A stretch of DNA of 64,000 nucleotides, taken from positions 2,113,001 to 2,177,000 of the forward strand of contig CP050293.1 of the NCBI GenBank assembly GCA_014189435.1, written 5' to 3'. The notes under the pieces were generated by a model. The model did not search any database. It was not told the DNA's origin and worked only from the letters and a program-made list of their open reading frames with translations. Made by a program: the position numbers and the translations under genes. Positions within the stretch are counted from its first letter, which is position 1, and each line of letters begins with the position of its first letter. Shown here one piece after another: positions 1 through 9,140 of this stretch. The DNA comes from Mesorhizobium loti (GTDB taxonomy: Bacteria; Pseudomonadota; Alphaproteobacteria; Rhizobiales; Rhizobiaceae).

Positions 1-293
1 CGGACGCCAAGAAATATGCGATCGGCGTCGATTCCGACCAGAACGGACTGCACCCCGACAACGTCCTTGCCTCGATGCTGAAGCAGATCGGCAACTCGAT
101 CTACGACTCGATCGGGCAGGTCCGCGACGGCAAGGCCGAGTTCGGCAAGCTCAAGATCTACGGCCTCGCCAACAACGGCGTCGGCCTGGTCTACAACGAT
201 GCCCTGGTGCCGGCCTCGGTAAAGGCGAAGATCGACGAGGCGAAGGCAAAAGTCGTCAGCGGCGCGCTTAAGGTCGAGACGGCCTTCAAGTAG
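1..293 (+). CDS. BMP family ABC transporter substrate-binding protein, C-terminal part
   Basis: The reading frame is open from base 3 and ends with TAG at 291-293, so this is the last 96 residues of a gene that starts outside the window. The visible stretch AIGVDSDQNGLHPDNVLAS is typical of the C-terminal lobe of BMP/Med/PnrA-type periplasmic binding proteins, which bind nucleosides or related ligands. It lies directly upstream of an ABC ATPase and two permeases on the same strand, so it supplies their binding protein. The ligand cannot be read from this fragment. Confidence 0.85.
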   Translation, partial: DAKKYAIGVDSDQNGLHPDNVLASMLKQIGNSIYDSIGQVRDGKAEFGKLKIYGLANNGVGLVYNDALVPASVKAKIDEAKAKVVSGALKVETAFK

Positions 294-304
294 ACTTGAA
301 AGCA

Positions 305-330
305 GACGGGCGGGTTCGGTCCCGCCCGTC
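305..330 (+). terminator. Stem-loop between binding protein and ATPase genes
   Basis: A perfect 10-bp inverted repeat (GACGGGCGGG / CCCGCCCGTC) encloses a 6-nt loop, starting 11 nt after the binding-protein stop codon and followed by ATCTTGTT. It has the shape of a rho-independent terminator or an mRNA-protecting hairpin. In importer operons such a hairpin commonly lets the binding protein be made in excess over the membrane subunits. That role is inferred. Confidence 0.6.
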
Positions 331-352
331 ATCTTGTTGGTGGATTTGTGCC

Positions 353-1891
353 ATGACCGGCTCGGATGAAATCCTGCACCTTTCGGGGATCGCCAAGACG
401 TTTGGCGAGAAGGTGGCGTTGCGGGATGTCGAGCTGAGCGTCCGGCGCGGCGAAGTCCATGTCATCTGTGGTGAGAATGGCGCGGGCAAATCCACCTTGA
501 TGAACATTTTGGCCGGCATCCACCAGCCGAGCGCGGGTGTCATTCAACTCGACGGTCGCAAGGTCGAGATCGCCAGTCCGATCGCCGCCAGCCGGCTCGG
601 CATCGGCATGGTCCACCAGCATTTTACCTTGGTCCCCTCGATGACGGTCGCGGAAAACATTTTCCTCGGCCGGCACGTCACCCGGCTGGCGATCTTCTCC
701 GACCGGCGCGCCATGGTCGCGCGCGCCGCGGCGCTCATAGAGCGCTACAATTTCGGCCTAGACCCGCAGGCGCCGGTCCGCGACCTGTCTGTCGGACAGC
801 GTCAGCGTGTCGAGATCCTGAAGGCGCTCGCCTTCGACGCGGAACTGCTGATCCTGGACGAGCCGACCGCGGTGCTGACGCCTCCGGAGGTCGACGAGCT
901 GATCAACGTCATCGATGGGCTGCGTTCACGCGGCCGGACGATCCTCTTCATCACCCACAAGCTTCGTGAGGTGAAGGCGGTGTCGGACAGGGTGACGGTG
1001 CTGCGGCACGGCAAGACCATATCGACGCATCTGACGCGCGACGTCAGCGAGGCCGACATTGCTCGCGACATGGTCGGCCGCGATGTTTTTCTCGTCGGCC
1101 GCGCCGGTCAGTCGCGCAAGCGCGCCTTCGGCGCCACCAAGCTCAGGCTTCGCCATGTCGCGGTGGCCAACGCCGCCGGCAGGCGGCTGCTCGACGACAT
1201 TTCACTCGAGGTCCGGGCTGGTGAGATCGTCGGCATTGCCGGTGTCGACGGCAACGGGCAAACCGAGCTGTCCGAAGTCATCGCCGGGTTCACCGATATC
1301 CAGGCTGGGTCGATCGAATTCGACGGCAGGGATGTCACCAGTGTCGGCGTGCCAGGCCGCCAGCAAGCCGGCCTCGGCTTCGTCCCCGAGGATCGCCTCG
1401 ATCGTGGCCTCAGCGTCACCATGAGCGTCGGCGAGAATCTGGCCGCGACCAACTACAGGCTTGCCGGCCTGACCAGGCACGGGCTGGTGCGCACCGACAG
1501 GGTCGACACGTTCGCGGCAGGCAAGATCGCGGAGTTCGACATTCGAGGCGCGCAACCCTCGACGCCGGTCGGCAGCCTGTCAGGCGGCAACATGCAGAAA
1601 ATCGTCATCGCACGGGAACTGAACCGCGATCCCGCGCTTCTGGTGGTCAGCCAGCCGACGCGAGGCCTCGATATCGGCGCCGCCGAATTCATCTACGAGC
1701 GCATCATGGCGGCCGCCGATCGCGGCCGCGCCGTGCTGCTGATATCGTCCGAACTGTCCGAGATCTTCGCGCTCTCCGACAGGATCGGCGTGATGTATTC
1801 AGGCAAGCTCTTGCGGGTCCTGGAGCGCGACGATGCCGATGAAGTGACGGTCGGTGCGCTGATGAACGGTTCGCTCGGGACGGTCAACTGA
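353..1891 (+). CDS. ABC transporter ATP-binding protein, tandem-cassette (nucleoside/sugar type)
   Basis: This 512-residue protein carries two ABC cassettes, as in RbsA/MglA and the BMP-associated nucleoside importers. The first cassette has Walker A GENGAGKST at residues 40-48, the signature LSVGQRQRV and Walker B LLILDEPT. The second has a degenerate Walker A (GVDGNGQTE, lacking the lysine) but an intact signature LSGGNMQK, which is usual for the family. I chose the ATG at 353 because the protein then begins at MTGSDEILHL, a normal cassette start; an in-frame ATG at 296 would read through the upstream hairpin. Its stop overlaps the next start by one base (TGATG), indicating translational coupling. 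Confidence 0.93.
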   Translation: MTGSDEILHLSGIAKTFGEKVALRDVELSVRRGEVHVICGENGAGKSTLMNILAGIHQPSAGVIQLDGRKVEIASPIAASRLGIGMVHQHFTLVPSMTVAENIFLGRHVTRLAIFSDRRAMVARAAALIERYNFGLDPQAPVRDLSVGQRQRVEILKALAFDAELLILDEPTAVLTPPEVDELINVIDGLRSRGRTILFITHKLREVKAVSDRVTVLRHGKTISTHLTRDVSEADIARDMVGRDVFLVGRAGQSRKRAFGATKLRLRHVAVANAAGRRLLDDISLEVRAGEIVGIAGVDGNGQTELSEVIAGFTDIQAGSIEFDGRDVTSVGVPGRQQAGLGFVPEDRLDRGLSVTMSVGENLAATNYRLAGLTRHGLVRTDRVDTFAAGKIAEFDIRGAQPSTPVGSLSGGNMQKIVIARELNRDPALLVVSQPTRGLDIGAAEFIYERIMAAADRGRAVLLISSELSEIFALSDRIGVMYSGKLLRVLERDDADEVTVGALMNGSLGTVN

Positions 1892-2916
1892 TGCGCCGCG
1901 CCGTCATCGACCTGCTGAAAGCCATCCGCGCGCCGGTCGCTGCGATCGCGCTGACGCTCGTCATCGGCTTCGTGCTGGTTGCCGCCATCACCGACGAACC
2001 GGTCCGCGCCTATCGCGACCTGCTTCTGGCCAATTTCGATTCGCTTGGCAATTTCGCTTTGTTCCTCAACCGCGCAACGCCGTTGACGCTGATCGCACTC
2101 GGCGTGATCTTTTCGTTCCGGGCCGGCGTCTTCAACGTCGGCGGCGAAGGCCAACTTTACGCCGGCGCAATCGCAGCGACCGTAATCGGGGTCTCCCTGT
2201 CCAGCCTTCCGGCGGTTGTGTTGTTTCCGCTGGTGGTCGTGGGCGGCATCCTGGCCGGCGCGTTTCTCGGCTGGATTCCCGCGGTGCTGAAGGTCAGGCT
2301 TGCCGTCGACGAAGTCGTCACGACGCTGATGCTGAACATCATTGTGCTGTTGTTCACCTCCTATCTCGCCAATCAGGTCATCCGCGATCCGACCAGCTAC
2401 GGCGCCGTAAGCGCCTTGCTGCCGCAAAAGATATGGCTTCCGGCGTTTCCCGGCGTGCCGGGCGCCACCAGCGGCATCATCGTCGCAGCCCTGCTGGCGG
2501 TGCTGAGCTGGGTGGCATTGTTCAGGACGGAATGGGGCGCGCAACTGCGTGCATCAGGCACCAATCTGCGCTTTGCCACGACCATCGGCGTTCCTGCCGA
2601 CAAGCGCATCGTCATGGCCATGCTGCTGGCCGGCGGGTTCGGCGGTTTGGCGGGTACGCTCTACGTGCTGGGGATCGGCCATCGCTTCGAGCAGAATTTT
2701 TCTCCCAACTACGGGCTGGTTGGTCTCACATGCGCGTTGCTCGCGCGCATCCACCCGATTGGCGCGCTGGCGACGGCCTTGTTCTATGCCATGATCATCA
2801 ACGGCGCCGCCTACATGCAGATCTCCACCGACGTGCCGCGTTCGCTGGTCAATCTCCTCACCGGCCTTCTCGTGCTGTTGATGACGGCGCGGCTCAGCGC
2901 CCGTGCACGGGGCTGA
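1891..2916 (+). CDS. ABC transporter permease (BMP-type importer, subunit 1)
   Basis: This 341-residue polytopic membrane protein belongs to the BPD_transp_2 family, the permeases that partner tandem-cassette ATPases. The conserved segment LIALGVIFSFRAGVFNVGGEGQ near residues 68-90 is characteristic of the nucleoside-importer branch. Many hydrophobic helices run along its length, and the last 25 residues hold a helix followed by a basic tail (ARLSARARG). The start codon overlaps the ATPase stop. It should form the transmembrane channel together with the next gene. Confidence 0.92.
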   Translation: MRRAVIDLLKAIRAPVAAIALTLVIGFVLVAAITDEPVRAYRDLLLANFDSLGNFALFLNRATPLTLIALGVIFSFRAGVFNVGGEGQLYAGAIAATVIGVSLSSLPAVVLFPLVVVGGILAGAFLGWIPAVLKVRLAVDEVVTTLMLNIIVLLFTSYLANQVIRDPTSYGAVSALLPQKIWLPAFPGVPGATSGIIVAALLAVLSWVALFRTEWGAQLRASGTNLRFATTIGVPADKRIVMAMLLAGGFGGLAGTLYVLGIGHRFEQNFSPNYGLVGLTCALLARIHPIGALATALFYAMIINGAAYMQISTDVPRSLVNLLTGLLVLLMTARLSARARG

Positions 2917-2920
2917 GCGG

Positions 2921-3874
2921 ATGGCATACGTCTCCTTTCTCGCTTCGGTGCTCGAACAATCCTCGCCGATCGTGCTGGCGGCCCTGGCGGCGATGATCAC
3001 GCTGCGGGCCAACATCCTCAACGTCGCCGTCGAGGGGATGATGCTGGTGGCCGCGTTCACGGCCATTGCCGTCGGCAACGCGTCCGGAAGTGCAGCGCTC
3101 GCGCTCTTGTGCGCGCTGGTTGCGTCGATCCTCATGTCACAGCTTCTGGCGCTGATGACCTTGCGGTTTTCCGCGGATTTCATTGTTGCCGGCCTCGGCA
3201 TCAACCTTCTGGCTGCCGGCGGCAGCCTGTTTGCGCTGGAATGGTTCTATCGAAGCCCGGGTGGCCTGCGTCCGATTACCTTTCCCGATCTCTGGCACAT
3301 TCCGGCCGGCACGCTTTCCTATGTGCCGGTGCTCGGTCCGGCGCTGGAGGGGCAGAGTGTCATCGTCGTCCTGGCGTTCCTGGCCGTACCGGCATGTTCC
3401 ATCTTCCTCTACAAGACGCCGATCGGCGCTTATCTGCGCGCCTCGGGCGAGGATGAACATGCGGCACGCTCCGCCGGCATCGACGTTGCGCGCATGAAGG
3501 CGCTGGCGCTTGCCATCAGCGGCCTCCTGGCCGGTCTGGCAGGCGCGCAGATTTCGATGGACAAGCTGCACTTCTTCCTCCCGGAAATGACCAGCGGTCG
3601 CGGCTTCATCGGTCTTGCCGCGACTCTGTTCAGCGGCGGCTTGCCCTGGACAACGGCTGCGGCGGCGGTGCTGTTCGGCTTCTTCGGGGCTTTGGGCGAC
3701 CGCCTCCAGGCGCTCGCCATCCCTTCGCAATTCGTTCTGATGCTGCCCTATCTCGCGGCCATTCTCGGGCTGACGTTCGCGCGCTGGCGGCTTCATATCC
3801 GTAACCGCCCGGCCAGGATTCTCGAACCAGCGCCGGCAAGCGGGTCATCCGACCCGCAACGTCCAAAATTGTGA
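2921..3874 (+). CDS. ABC transporter permease (BMP-type importer, subunit 2)
   Basis: This is the second BPD_transp_2-type permease, 317 residues from the ATG at 2921, with about nine hydrophobic segments. The motif ANILNVAVEGMM parallels FNVGGEGQ in the preceding subunit. An in-frame ATG at 2903 would overlap the upstream gene by 14 nt and add six residues (MHGAER); I prefer 2921 because hydrophobic sequence begins there. Together with the genes at 353 and 1891 and the upstream binding protein it completes an importer. Confidence 0.9.
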   Translation: MAYVSFLASVLEQSSPIVLAALAAMITLRANILNVAVEGMMLVAAFTAIAVGNASGSAALALLCALVASILMSQLLALMTLRFSADFIVAGLGINLLAAGGSLFALEWFYRSPGGLRPITFPDLWHIPAGTLSYVPVLGPALEGQSVIVVLAFLAVPACSIFLYKTPIGAYLRASGEDEHAARSAGIDVARMKALALAISGLLAGLAGAQISMDKLHFFLPEMTSGRGFIGLAATLFSGGLPWTTAAAAVLFGFFGALGDRLQALAIPSQFVLMLPYLAAILGLTFARWRLHIRNRPARILEPAPASGSSDPQRPKL

Positions 3875-3897
3875 CTATCACACAAGGCGGCCAACAT

Positions 3898-4824
3898 ATG
3901 CAGCGAGAAGACGAGTTCGTGTTTCATTTCGGCGGCCATGCACCTCGCAGGACCGTGCGCCCCGGGGAGGTCTTCACCGTTTACACGGAGGACTGCTTTT
4001 CCGGCAGGTTGACCGATGTCGACGGCCGACCGCGCGAGGTTGCACCGTACCCGAAGGTCAATCCACTGACCGGGCCGATTGCCGTCGACGGCGTTGTCGC
4101 CGGAGACATTCTCGCCATCCGCCTGATAGCGTTGGAGCCCGCCCGCGACTGGGGCGTCGCGACGATCTCGCCGGATTTCGGGCTGCTCTCGGGCACGCGT
4201 GCCAATCCAAACCTTCAGCAGCCGCAGGATGAACGTGTCTGGATCTGGAGGTTCGACGCCGACCGGACCTCGCTTGTCACGCCAACGCGTTCCGGCGCCC
4301 GGCTGCAAGTCCCTTTCCAGCCATTTCATGGAACGCTGGGGGTCGCGCCGGCGCATGGCGAAGTCCGTCTCGGCGTCGTCCCGGGTGACTTCGGCGGCAA
4401 TCTCGACATTCCCGATCTCGGGCCGGGCGCCACGCTCTATCTTCGCGCCAATGTCGATGGCGGCCATGTCTATATCGGCGACGGACACTACGCCCAGGGC
4501 GACGGCGAGATCGCGGGCACCGCGATCGAAGGCGCCTTCAACACGACACTTTCAATCGAGCGGCTGGCGCCCGAAGACGGTTTCGATTGGCCGCGGCTGG
4601 AAACCGCCAGCCATATCGGCGTCATCGGCTGTGCACGACCAGTCGAAGACGCCGTCCGGATCGCCGCATCCGGCCTGGTCCGGTGGGTGGCGCGGCGGAC
4701 AAGACTGGATCTGATGGACGCGCACCAGCTCGTCAGCCAGTGCTGCAAATTGCGCGTCGGAAATCTGGTCAACCCGTCGTTCAGCGTCCTGTGTTCGATG
4801 CCAAAGAGCGCGTTGCCCATCTGA
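3898..4824 (+). CDS. Acetamidase/formamidase family protein
   Basis: This 308-residue FmdA/AmdA-type amidohydrolase would hydrolyse short aliphatic amides such as formamide or acetamide to ammonia and the acid. The diagnostic block GGHVYIGDGHYAQGDGEI lies near residues 195-212, and VNPLTGPI in the N-terminal third is also typical. The ATG at 3898 follows AAGGCGG at a good distance; an upstream in-frame GTG at 3871 overlaps the permease stop. Its place right after the importer suggests that the operon scavenges nitrogen from an imported compound. The true substrate is unknown. Confidence 0.88.
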   Translation: MQREDEFVFHFGGHAPRRTVRPGEVFTVYTEDCFSGRLTDVDGRPREVAPYPKVNPLTGPIAVDGVVAGDILAIRLIALEPARDWGVATISPDFGLLSGTRANPNLQQPQDERVWIWRFDADRTSLVTPTRSGARLQVPFQPFHGTLGVAPAHGEVRLGVVPGDFGGNLDIPDLGPGATLYLRANVDGGHVYIGDGHYAQGDGEIAGTAIEGAFNTTLSIERLAPEDGFDWPRLETASHIGVIGCARPVEDAVRIAASGLVRWVARRTRLDLMDAHQLVSQCCKLRVGNLVNPSFSVLCSMPKSALPI

Positions 4825-5027
4825 AGATACTTCAGGCGGTTCGGCTGTTGTCATCGCGTGGCCAGCGTCCCCGCCGAACGGCTTCTCTGCCATTTGGCGG
4901 AGGCACCGCCTAACAAGATGCAACGCGATGTCCAATCCGCTAGCGACAAGACGAATGCCAGATCAGGCTACCGAAAGTTCCGGCAGAGCGGGCCCCCGAA
5001 TTTCGTGGGCGCCACAAGCCTGACATG

Positions 5028-5837
5028 TCACTCGGCCTGCTGTTTTCTGTCCGACCGGGCGACGAGATAAAGCACCGCGATCGCGGCAAACACCAGAATG
5101 TTGATGATCGACGAAAGCGCATAGAGTTCCGGCTTGACGCCGTAGCGCAGTGCGCCCCAGGCGACCGACGGCATGGTAGGCGTGGCGCCGAGCAAATAGA
5201 ACGAGATGTCCAGGCCATTGAGCGACAGCACGAAGGCTACGATCAGGCTGCCCAATATGCCCGACCAGGTCAGCGGCAGCATCACCTCGTAGAAGGCGCG
5301 TGCCGGCGAAGCGCCGCAGACCACGGCTGCCTCGTTCATGCGCCAATCGTAGCGGTAGAGCAGGGCGGCCATGATCAGGAAACAGAACGAAAAGCAATGC
5401 ACCGAATTGGCGATGATGGCGGTGACCATGTTGCCCTGCAGTTCGAAGACCAGATAGTAGAGCGACATGGACGAGATGCCGAGCAGGATCTCGGATACGA
5501 ACAAAGGACCCGCGAAGAAGGCCGCGTAGAGAAGCGCTTTACGACCGCCGAATCGCAACACCCCTACCGTCGCCAGGAAGCCCAGGACGGTCGATAGGAT
5601 CGACGTGCAGGTCGCGATGATCAGACTGTTCAGGAATGCGTCCTGGTATACCGTATTGGTGTAGAGCCTGATGTAGCTCCCGTAGTTGAATTCCGGAGGA
5701 TAGGGAAAGTTCGGCCGCGTCGACAACGAGGCGAACAGAATGTGGACGATCGGCATGTAGAGGAACGCATAGGCTATCACCAGGATCGCGCCCATCAGCC
5801 ACTTCGTCAGCCTTTCATTGCTTGCCTGTGCATACAT
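5028..5837 (-). CDS. ABC transporter permease, PotC-like
   Basis: This is a 269-residue inner-membrane permease of the spermidine/putrescine class, with about six hydrophobic segments and the cytoplasmic coupling loop EAAVVCGASPARAFYEVMLP, an EAA motif. The start (MYAQASNERLTKW) is at 5837, where ATG overlaps the stop of the upstream permease by one base. The frame stays open far upstream, but that part is antisense-like low-quality sequence inside the neighbouring permease, so the longer frame is rejected. It is the last gene of the minus-strand importer operon. Confidence 0.9.
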   Translation of the reverse strand: MYAQASNERLTKWLMGAILVIAYAFLYMPIVHILFASLSTRPNFPYPPEFNYGSYIRLYTNTVYQDAFLNSLIIATCTSILSTVLGFLATVGVLRFGGRKALLYAAFFAGPLFVSEILLGISSMSLYYLVFELQGNMVTAIIANSVHCFSFCFLIMAALLYRYDWRMNEAAVVCGASPARAFYEVMLPLTWSGILGSLIVAFVLSLNGLDISFYLLGATPTMPSVAWGALRYGVKPELYALSSIINILVFAAIAVLYLVARSDRKQQAE

Positions 5838-6709
5838 CACTGTCGTCCCATTCCGGTGAAGCCTGTGCGGCGCAGGTCGATTCCGAGGCTGAACACACCG
5901 AGCACAAGCATCGAAAACAAGAAGAGCACGACACCCATGGCGGCGCCGAGCGCCCATGTGCCGGACTCGCCGAACTGCTGCGCGATCGACATGCCATAAA
6001 GAACGCCGTTTGGACCGCCGAGGAAGCGAGGCGCCAGCGCGGCCGACAGCGTCGGGATGAAGCAGAGGAGGAAGCCGACGATCGTGCCTGACAGATTGAG
6101 GGGCCAGACGATCTCCGAAAATATCCGGAAACGGTTGGCGCCGCAGGCGCTTGCAGCACTCGCCAACCGGAAGTCGAAATTCAAGAGCGACAGATAGATC
6201 GTCGTCACCACCATGGGCAGGTAGAGATAGACCAATGCGATGAAGGTGGCCGAATTCGAATACATGATAAAGCGCAGCGGTGCGGCCCCTAGCTTCAAAA
6301 GCACCCCGTTGACCAAGCCGGTCGGCCCCAACATGCCTTGCAAGGCGATAAGGCGCAGCACTTCGCCAGAGAGGAACGGCACGGCAAGCAACAGCGAAAG
6401 GATCAGCTTGTAGCGACCCCCGTAGCGCACGATGAAGAAGGCGATCGGCCAGGAGACGACGACCGAGAATACTGAAACGAAGATCGCCATGAACAGCGAA
6501 CGTATGAAGAAAATGAAATAAGCTGGCTCGGTCGCGAGCGTCACATAGTTCATCGCCGTCCATTCTCGGACGATTTTGTAGTTCTCGGTTTGCCAGAAGC
6601 TCAAAACGACCAGTGCGATCAAGGGCAGGACGAAGAAGATGACCAGGAAGACAGTTGGTATGTGCAGGAACAGGCGCCTGTTAAGCCTATTTTCGGCCTC
6701 GGACATCAT
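5837..6709 (-). CDS. ABC transporter permease, PotB-like
   Basis: This 290-residue permease of the spermidine/putrescine class opens with a cytoplasmic N-terminus and a strong first helix (PTVFLVIFFVLPLIALVVLSF). The EAA-type coupling loop reads ASAASACGANRFRIFSEIVWPL. The gene abuts the ATPase gene (6710) and overlaps the second permease by one base, so translation of all three is probably coupled. It forms a heterodimeric channel with the PotC-like subunit. Confidence 0.9.
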   Translation of the reverse strand: MMSEAENRLNRRLFLHIPTVFLVIFFVLPLIALVVLSFWQTENYKIVREWTAMNYVTLATEPAYFIFFIRSLFMAIFVSVFSVVVSWPIAFFIVRYGGRYKLILSLLLAVPFLSGEVLRLIALQGMLGPTGLVNGVLLKLGAAPLRFIMYSNSATFIALVYLYLPMVVTTIYLSLLNFDFRLASAASACGANRFRIFSEIVWPLNLSGTIVGFLLCFIPTLSAALAPRFLGGPNGVLYGMSIAQQFGESGTWALGAAMGVVLFLFSMLVLGVFSLGIDLRRTGFTGMGRQ

Positions 6710-7801
6710 TCACCTCCCTGCCGGAAATACGTGGCACTGTGAGGGGTTCCACGACAGCGAAAGCTTGGTTCCGAGTGCCAGAGGTTCCTCTCGCTTGGGC
6801 TGCACGGCGATAATGCGCTCGTCGGCCTCGGTTTCGAGGATGTATTCCACGAAGGGTCCTCTCAGCACCACGTCGGCGACAGTGCAGGGAATGCCGGCAC
6901 CCCCCGATCTTGATGGCAACAGTTCGAAGCGCTCGTTCTTGACGAAGACCTCGACGCGGGCGTTGCCCTTGCGCTCGGCAACCTCTTCATAAGGGAAAGA
7001 ATAGTTGTAACGCTGCAGATCGACCCTCTTGGAGGTTGCATCGAACGCCCCGTCAAAGCGTGTCGACTTGCCAACGAAGCGCGCGACGAAAGGCGTCGGC
7101 GGATGGTCGTAGATCAACTGCCGTTCGCCGAGGGCTTCGAGCTTGCCACCGTTGATCACGGCGACGCGGTCGCTCATCGACAGCGCTTCCTCCTGATTGT
7201 GGGTCACATAGACGAAAGGGATGCCGAGTTGCTTTTGATAGCGGCGGATTTCCACTTCCATTTCGTTGCGCAATTCACGATCGAGATTGGCGAGCGGCTC
7301 ATCGAGCAGCAAGAGAGTGGGGTGGGTGACCAATCCACGGCCGAGCGCGACGCGCTGCTGCTGGCCGCCGGACAGTTGATTGGGGTATCTGTCCATCAGT
7401 CCGTTGAGCGACAATATGGACTCGGCCCAGTCGAGGCGCTCGAGGATCATTTTCGGCGGCTGGTTGGTCATCCGCAGCGGGAAGGCCAGATTTTCGCGAA
7501 CCGTGCGATGCGGAAACAACAGGAATTCCTGAAACACCATCCCGATGCCGCGCTTGTGCGGCGGCAGGTCGGTGACGTCGGCGCCGTCGAAGAAAATGCG
7601 ACCCGCGGTGGGCCGGTCAAGTCCCGCAATCAGCCTGAGCAGGGTGCTTTTGCCTGAACCGCTGGGGCCGAGAATGGCGATGAACTCATGCTTGGCAATG
7701 TCGATGCTGAGATCGTGCAGCGCGCGGACCTGGCCGTATTGGCGCGAAATATTGGCAATCCGGATGTAGGGGGCCTCGGTGCCGTCTTGGCTCTGATTCA
7801 T
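6710..7801 (-). CDS. ABC transporter ATP-binding protein, PotA-like
   Basis: This 363-residue ATPase has an N-terminal nucleotide-binding domain with Walker A GPSGSGKST at residues 45-53, the signature LSGGQQQRVALGRGL and Walker B LLLLDEPLANLD. The C-terminal third resembles the TOBE regulatory domain of PotA/PotG/FbpC-type importers. It is encoded between the binding protein and the two permeases and drives uptake by that system. Putrescine or another polyamine-like cation is the best guess, mainly because of the nearby aminotransferase. Confidence 0.93.
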   Translation of the reverse strand: MNQSQDGTEAPYIRIANISRQYGQVRALHDLSIDIAKHEFIAILGPSGSGKSTLLRLIAGLDRPTAGRIFFDGADVTDLPPHKRGIGMVFQEFLLFPHRTVRENLAFPLRMTNQPPKMILERLDWAESILSLNGLMDRYPNQLSGGQQQRVALGRGLVTHPTLLLLDEPLANLDRELRNEMEVEIRRYQKQLGIPFVYVTHNQEEALSMSDRVAVINGGKLEALGERQLIYDHPPTPFVARFVGKSTRFDGAFDATSKRVDLQRYNYSFPYEEVAERKGNARVEVFVKNERFELLPSRSGGAGIPCTVADVVLRGPFVEYILETEADERIIAVQPKREEPLALGTKLSLSWNPSQCHVFPAGR

Positions 7802-7894
7802 GTTGGAATACCTGACATTGAGGGCCGTGGTCCCTCCGGCAGGGCAAACGCCCCACCGGAGGATACCGTCATCGCTTGGGAGGTGACGGGCGAG

Positions 7895-9042
7895 TTAGGC
7901 TGCCTGGACGTTAGACCAAACTCGCTCCCATTTCTCGGGAGAGGATGGCTGATCGAACATGAAAAGATCCGCGATCTCGCTCGACCGGTCCATCAGATAG
8001 AGCTTGCGTTCTTCCTCGGTCGAGATCGCCCTGAGATCGATGGTGGTCGAGCAGCCGGCCACTTCGCCGATCCGCTTCATGATCTCCGATGAGATCATCC
8101 TGTCGATGAACTTGTTGCACAGGTCGAGCTTGGGGCCATCCTCGACACCGGACGTTACAAGCCACGTGTCGACCCAGCCCAGCCCGCCTTCCTTCATCTT
8201 GAGCGTATGGCGGAAATCCTGCTTCGGATTGGCGTCCTTGGCCGTCAGAAGTTGCCGGAATACCTGCGCGAACTCGGTCGCCGCCACCACGGCGCCGCTC
8301 TGCAGAAGCTGGAACAATGTCGGATTGTCCTGATAGCGGGTCAGAAGCAGTGCCTTCTGTTCGACCAGCAATTTCTTGACACCCTCAAGTTCCTCATCGG
8401 TCAGGACATATGGGTTGAAAGGCTTTCCGTCGGGGCGCGGTTTCTCACGCGAGCCCAAGCGATGCGTCACCAACAATGCCGCCAGGGCAATGTTTTCCTC
8501 GAAACGCGAGCTGGTGGACAACTGGCCCGATAAAGCGGGATCGAACATGCATTCAATCGTACCCGTCTTCTCCGGCGCGACGACCGCCGCGTTGTACGTG
8601 ATGCCATAGGCGCCCCAGCAGAACGGATAGCCGATCTTGCTGCCGGATGCCGGGTCGGTCAGCACCTTGAATTTTTCGGCATGGAATTCCGGAAGGTAGT
8701 TTGCCGCGCTCGGCACCTGTGCGTAGTCGACACTGCGGATCAGTCCGTCTCGAAAATAGAGCTGCGGCCAGAAGCCGTCAGCCTGGACCAGATCGAATTC
8801 CTTGGCACCGCCGACGCGCAGTTTGTTGTAAGCTTCGGAATTGCCATCGAAGAAAGTGGCGACAAACTTGACGTTGTTCTCTTCCTCGAACTTCGAAACG
8901 ACGTCGGGAAGGACATAGGCCTCCCACATCAGCGCCCGCACCGTCTGCTTTTGCGCCCAGGCGGGCCGGATGAACGGCATGCATAGCGCAGCGCCGGCAC
9001 CGGCGGCCAGAACGGTCCGTCTGTTGATCTTTTTTCCTGCAT
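7895..9042 (-). CDS. Extracellular solute-binding protein (PotD/PotF-like); Tat signal separated by an indel
   Basis: The mature domain is a type 2 periplasmic binding protein of the spermidine/putrescine class (VRALMWEAYVLPDVVSKFEEE...). The uninterrupted frame starts only at 8980 (MPFIRPAWAQ), too late for a signal peptide. In frame upstream are codons for KINRRTVLAAGAGAALC, a textbook twin-arginine signal, but no start codon. An ATG at 9042 with a GGGG ribosome site lies in another frame. Seven instead of six T at 9030-9035 would join ATG, MQEK and the Tat signal. I therefore extend the gene to 9042 with a break at that tract. Whether it is an assembly error, a real mutation or slippage cannot be told here. 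Confidence 0.8.
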
Positions 9043-9061
9043 GGTGATCCCCTTTTCGTTG

Positions 9062-9079
9062 TTAGTATCTGCGTACTAA
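9062..9079. promoter_or_regulatory. Inverted repeat upstream of binding-protein gene
   Basis: TTAGTA-TCTGCG-TACTAA is a perfect 6-bp inverted repeat 20 nt upstream of the ATG at 9042, in the 98-nt gap between the aminotransferase and the binding-protein gene. It could be an operator or a small mRNA hairpin that sets expression of the importer part of the operon. The regulator is unknown. Confidence 0.4.
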
Positions 9080-9140
9080 TTTCATGGTGTTGTGTACGTT
9101 GAGGCTCGATCCTCCCGATACTTCCGGCTTGTGGTGCCGG

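Noticed and set aside
4839..4879. 7-bp inverted repeat GTTCGGC / GCCGAAC after the amidase gene
   Set aside because: The 27-nt loop and missing T-tract make it a poor terminator. The gap 4825-5027 otherwise shows nothing.
5838..6563. N-terminal extension of the second permease frame across the first permease gene
   Set aside because: The extension is an alternate frame of the PotB-like gene; the real start is the overlapping ATG at 5837.
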